Shown one piece after another: positions 61,971 to 64,000 of a stretch of 64,000 nucleotides of DNA. The stretch comes from a gamma proteobacterium HdN1 (GTDB lineage Bacteria; Pseudomonadota; Gammaproteobacteria; Pseudomonadales; Ketobacteraceae): NCBI GenBank assembly GCA_000198515.1, contig FP929140.1, positions 2,516,527-2,580,526 of the forward strand, in the 5' to 3' direction. The position numbers and the translations under genes are program-made. Position 1 is the first letter of the stretch; each line of letters starts with the position of its first letter. The notes below the pieces were generated by a model. It did not search any database and was not told the origin of the DNA. It saw nothing but the letters and a program-made list of their open reading frames with translations.

Positions 61971-63566
61971 CTAAGAAGCCTTTTCCTCGTAGCTGATGTG
62001 CTCCATGCTATTTTCACGGCAGTGGTAGGCTTCCATCATGCGATCGTCTTGCATGGATTCGAGGTGAACATCAAATTTCCATAAGCGCCGCAAATGTTTG
62101 AGAACTGATTCGGTGTCTTTTGGTTCGAGTGGCCTGCGGTTGTGGCGAATATGGCGCAAGGTCAGCGAGCGGTCGCCACGGAGATTTACGTTATAGGCCT
62201 GAATGTTCGGTTCATTCATCGAGAGATTGTACTGCTGCGAGAGCCGCTCTCGAACATAGCGATAGCCTGGATCGTTGTGTATTGCGGTAACGTGCAGCTT
62301 ATTTTCAAGATCGTCATCCAAGATGGCAAAAAACTTGAATTCACGAATCAGTTTGGGCGAGAGAAACTGCTGAATAAAACTCTCGTCCTTGAAGTTCTGC
62401 ATCGCAAAGTGCAGCGTGTCTACCCAATTGCTTCCGGCGATTTCTGGAAACCACTGGCGGTCTTCCTCGGTGGGAGATTCGCAGATGCGGCGAATGTCGC
62501 GCATCATGTTAAAGCCGAGCGCATAGGGGTTGATGCCGGAATAGTATTTGCTGTCAAACGGCGGTTGGTAGACTACGGCAGAGTGATTCTGTAAAAACTC
62601 CAGCATGAATCCATCGGTTAGCTTGCCTTCATCGTAGAGATGATTTAGCAAAGTGTAGTGCCAGAACGTCGCCCAACCTTCGTTCATGACCTGGGTTTGG
62701 CGCTGTGGGTAAAAGTATTGCGCGACTTTGCGAACAATGCGCACGATTTCCCGCTGCCAAGGCTCCAAAAGAGGGGCGTTCTTTTCGATAAAATACAGCA
62801 GGTTTTCTTGCGGTTCCTTGGGAAAATGAAGCTCTTGATCTTCGGTTCCTTTGCTGGCGGCACGCGGGATGGTTCGCCAAAGTTCGTTGATCTGGCGCTG
62901 TAGGTATTCTTCACGTTCTTTTTGGCGACGATTTTCTTCTTCCGCAGAAATGGGCGCAGGGCGCTTGTAGCGATCTACGCCGTAATTCATCAGCGCATGG
63001 CAAGAATCCAGTACCGCCTCGACTTCGTCTACACCGTAGCGCTCTTCACAACGCTGGATATAATTTTTTGCAAATACCAGATAATCAATGATGGAACTTG
63101 CATCCGTCCAAGTGCGGAATAAGTAGTTGTTCTTGAAAAAAGAATTATGCCCATAGCAGGCGTGGGCAATCACCAGCGCCTGCATCGGCAAGGTATTTTC
63201 TTCCATTAAATAGGCGATGCAGGGGTTGGAATTGATCACGATCTCATAGGCCAATCCCATTTGCCCGCGATGATACTGCTGTGATTGCGCCACGAAATGC
63301 TTGCCGTAAGACCAGTGGTGGTAGCCTACCGGCATGCCTACAGAAGAATATGCATCCAGCATTTGTTCCGCAGAAATGATTTCAATCTGGTTTGGATAGG
63401 TATCCAAACGGTAATGCTTTGCGACACGGGAAATTTCGCGATCGTAAGCGTCGATCAGCTCGAAAGTCCACTCCGATTCGGTGGAAATAGGCTGCCGAAC
63501 CACGGGTGGGTGGAGCATTGGAGCCTCGGATGATTCATCGGCAGATGCTTGGTTGGCTTCGTGCAT
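61971..63566 (-). CDS. SpoVR family protein (YcgB)
   Basis: 531 residues, the usual length. Typical stretches are YPNQIEIISAEQMLDAYSS, HWSYGKHF, MNEGWATFWHYTLLNHLYDEG and YHQPPFDSKYYSGINPYALGF-like sequence near residue 330 (seen from QPPFDSKYYS). The family is widespread, linked to stationary phase and often found with PrkA kinase and DUF444 genes; the molecular role is not settled. It lies 13 bases downstream of the DUF444 gene. Confidence 0.93.
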   Translation of the reverse strand: MHEANQASADESSEAPMLHPPVVRQPISTESEWTFELIDAYDREISRVAKHYRLDTYPNQIEIISAEQMLDAYSSVGMPVGYHHWSYGKHFVAQSQQYHRGQMGLAYEIVINSNPCIAYLMEENTLPMQALVIAHACYGHNSFFKNNYLFRTWTDASSIIDYLVFAKNYIQRCEERYGVDEVEAVLDSCHALMNYGVDRYKRPAPISAEEENRRQKEREEYLQRQINELWRTIPRAASKGTEDQELHFPKEPQENLLYFIEKNAPLLEPWQREIVRIVRKVAQYFYPQRQTQVMNEGWATFWHYTLLNHLYDEGKLTDGFMLEFLQNHSAVVYQPPFDSKYYSGINPYALGFNMMRDIRRICESPTEEDRQWFPEIAGSNWVDTLHFAMQNFKDESFIQQFLSPKLIREFKFFAILDDDLENKLHVTAIHNDPGYRYVRERLSQQYNLSMNEPNIQAYNVNLRGDRSLTLRHIRHNRRPLEPKDTESVLKHLRRLWKFDVHLESMQDDRMMEAYHCRENSMEHISYEEKAS

Positions 63567-63579
63567 GGCTCATCCCCCT

Positions 63580-64000
63580 TTATTTTGTCGCTGGTCTGCG
63601 CTGGAACAATTCACGAAAGACGGGATAAATATCCCCAGCTTCCGCGATTTCCTGCATGGCAAAGTGTTCGATTTCGGCGTTGATTAGCTCATATTCGCGC
63701 CAAAGCGCTTGGTGGCGGCGTGGATTGATCTCGATGTACGCGTAATATTGTACGAAGGGCAAAATGTCTTCGGTCAGAATTTTTCGGCAAAGCGGTGAGT
63801 CATCATTCCAGTTATCGCCGTCGGAGGCTTGTGCGCCGTAGATATTCCATTCGTCGATTGGGTAGCGATCTTCAATGACTTCCGCCATTAGTTTGAGTGC
63901 GCTGGAAACAATCGTGCCGCCGGTTTCACGAGAATAGAAAAATTCCTGCTCATCCACCTCTTTTGCGCTGGTATGATGGCGGATAAACACGACTTCGATT
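63580..64000 (-). CDS. DUF444 (YeaH/UPF0229) protein, 3' part, cut by window edge
   Basis: The C-terminal 140 residues of a protein that continues beyond the right edge in frame (IEVVFIRHH then [19 protein letters not shown]). These are hallmark sequences of the DUF444 family, a von Willebrand A-like fold, followed by [11 protein letters not shown]. Complete members have about 420 residues. The gene is the usual partner of spoVR and of the PrkA (YeaG) kinase, which would be expected just outside the window. Confidence 0.93.
   Translation of the reverse strand, partial: IEVVFIRHHTSAKEVDEQEFFYSRETGGTIVSSALKLMAEVIEDRYPIDEWNIYGAQASDGDNWNDDSPLCRKILTEDILPFVQYYAYIEINPRRHQALWREYELINAEIEHFAMQEIAEAGDIYPVFRELFQRRPATK

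Overview
The window is chromosomal DNA of a Gram-negative bacterium, most likely a beta- or gammaproteobacterium. The evidence is an injectisome-type type III secretion system (T3SS) with an outer-membrane secretin, a NorR/NorA/NorB nitric-oxide module with GGT-N7-ACC operators as known from Ralstonia, an NsrR-NnrS pair, MaeB, RsuA, SlyD, and the SpoVR/DUF444 pair. I cannot name the genus from sequence alone. No rRNA, tRNA, CRISPR array, insertion sequence or prophage gene was seen.

Layout. (1) 1-13774: a T3SS locus built as two divergent arms. The leftward arm is PAS histidine kinase, FixJ-type regulator, sctQ, sctR (cut by the window edge). The rightward arm is sctV-C-D-F-I-J-K-L-N-O-P. No effector, translocon or chaperone gene is visible here. 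(2) 13871-20745: a DUF2189 membrane protein with a structured leader, an unusually long isocitrate dehydrogenase with an internal duplication, then carbonic anhydrase, nnrS, a CopD-like protein and sirB2, and convergent trpS. (3) 20899-30776: a nitric-oxide detoxification region. It has qNOR (norB), a hemerythrin-like NorA and divergent norR, with a sigma-54 promoter and three NorR operators between them; then a chemoreceptor, nei, a second nnrS, nsrR with an NsrR operator, and a DUF2249 gene. (4) 30761-34143: rRNA modification genes (a 16S or 23S methyltransferase and rsuA), a GlyGly-CTERM surface protein and a His-rich exported protein. (5) 34183-39508: a compact CheA-like/CheY/CheX/MCP signalling operon. 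(6) 39689-43073: maeB and divergent terC. (7) 43099-55551: four tandem paralogous 7TMR-DISM hybrid histidine kinases plus a small membrane protein. (8) 55748-64000: iron alcohol dehydrogenase, an SCP2-like protein, phhB, slyD, a GGDEF/EAL protein, dtd, spoVR and the start of a DUF444 gene.

The most unusual region is the kinase array. One paralogue looks complete. A second has lost the phospho-accepting His but kept its ATP-binding boxes. A third kept the His but lost the ATP-binding boxes. A fourth lost both. All four keep a C-terminal receiver domain. This pattern suggests trans-phosphorylation or a regulatory hetero-complex (inference).

The T3SS and the NO-defence genes lie close together, which would suit a host-associated life style in which host NO is met, but co-regulation is not shown by the sequence. 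No gene-free stretch longer than 300 bases occurs. The largest gaps (24016-24229, 30178-30463, 33390-33679, 41969-42253) are divergent promoter regions.
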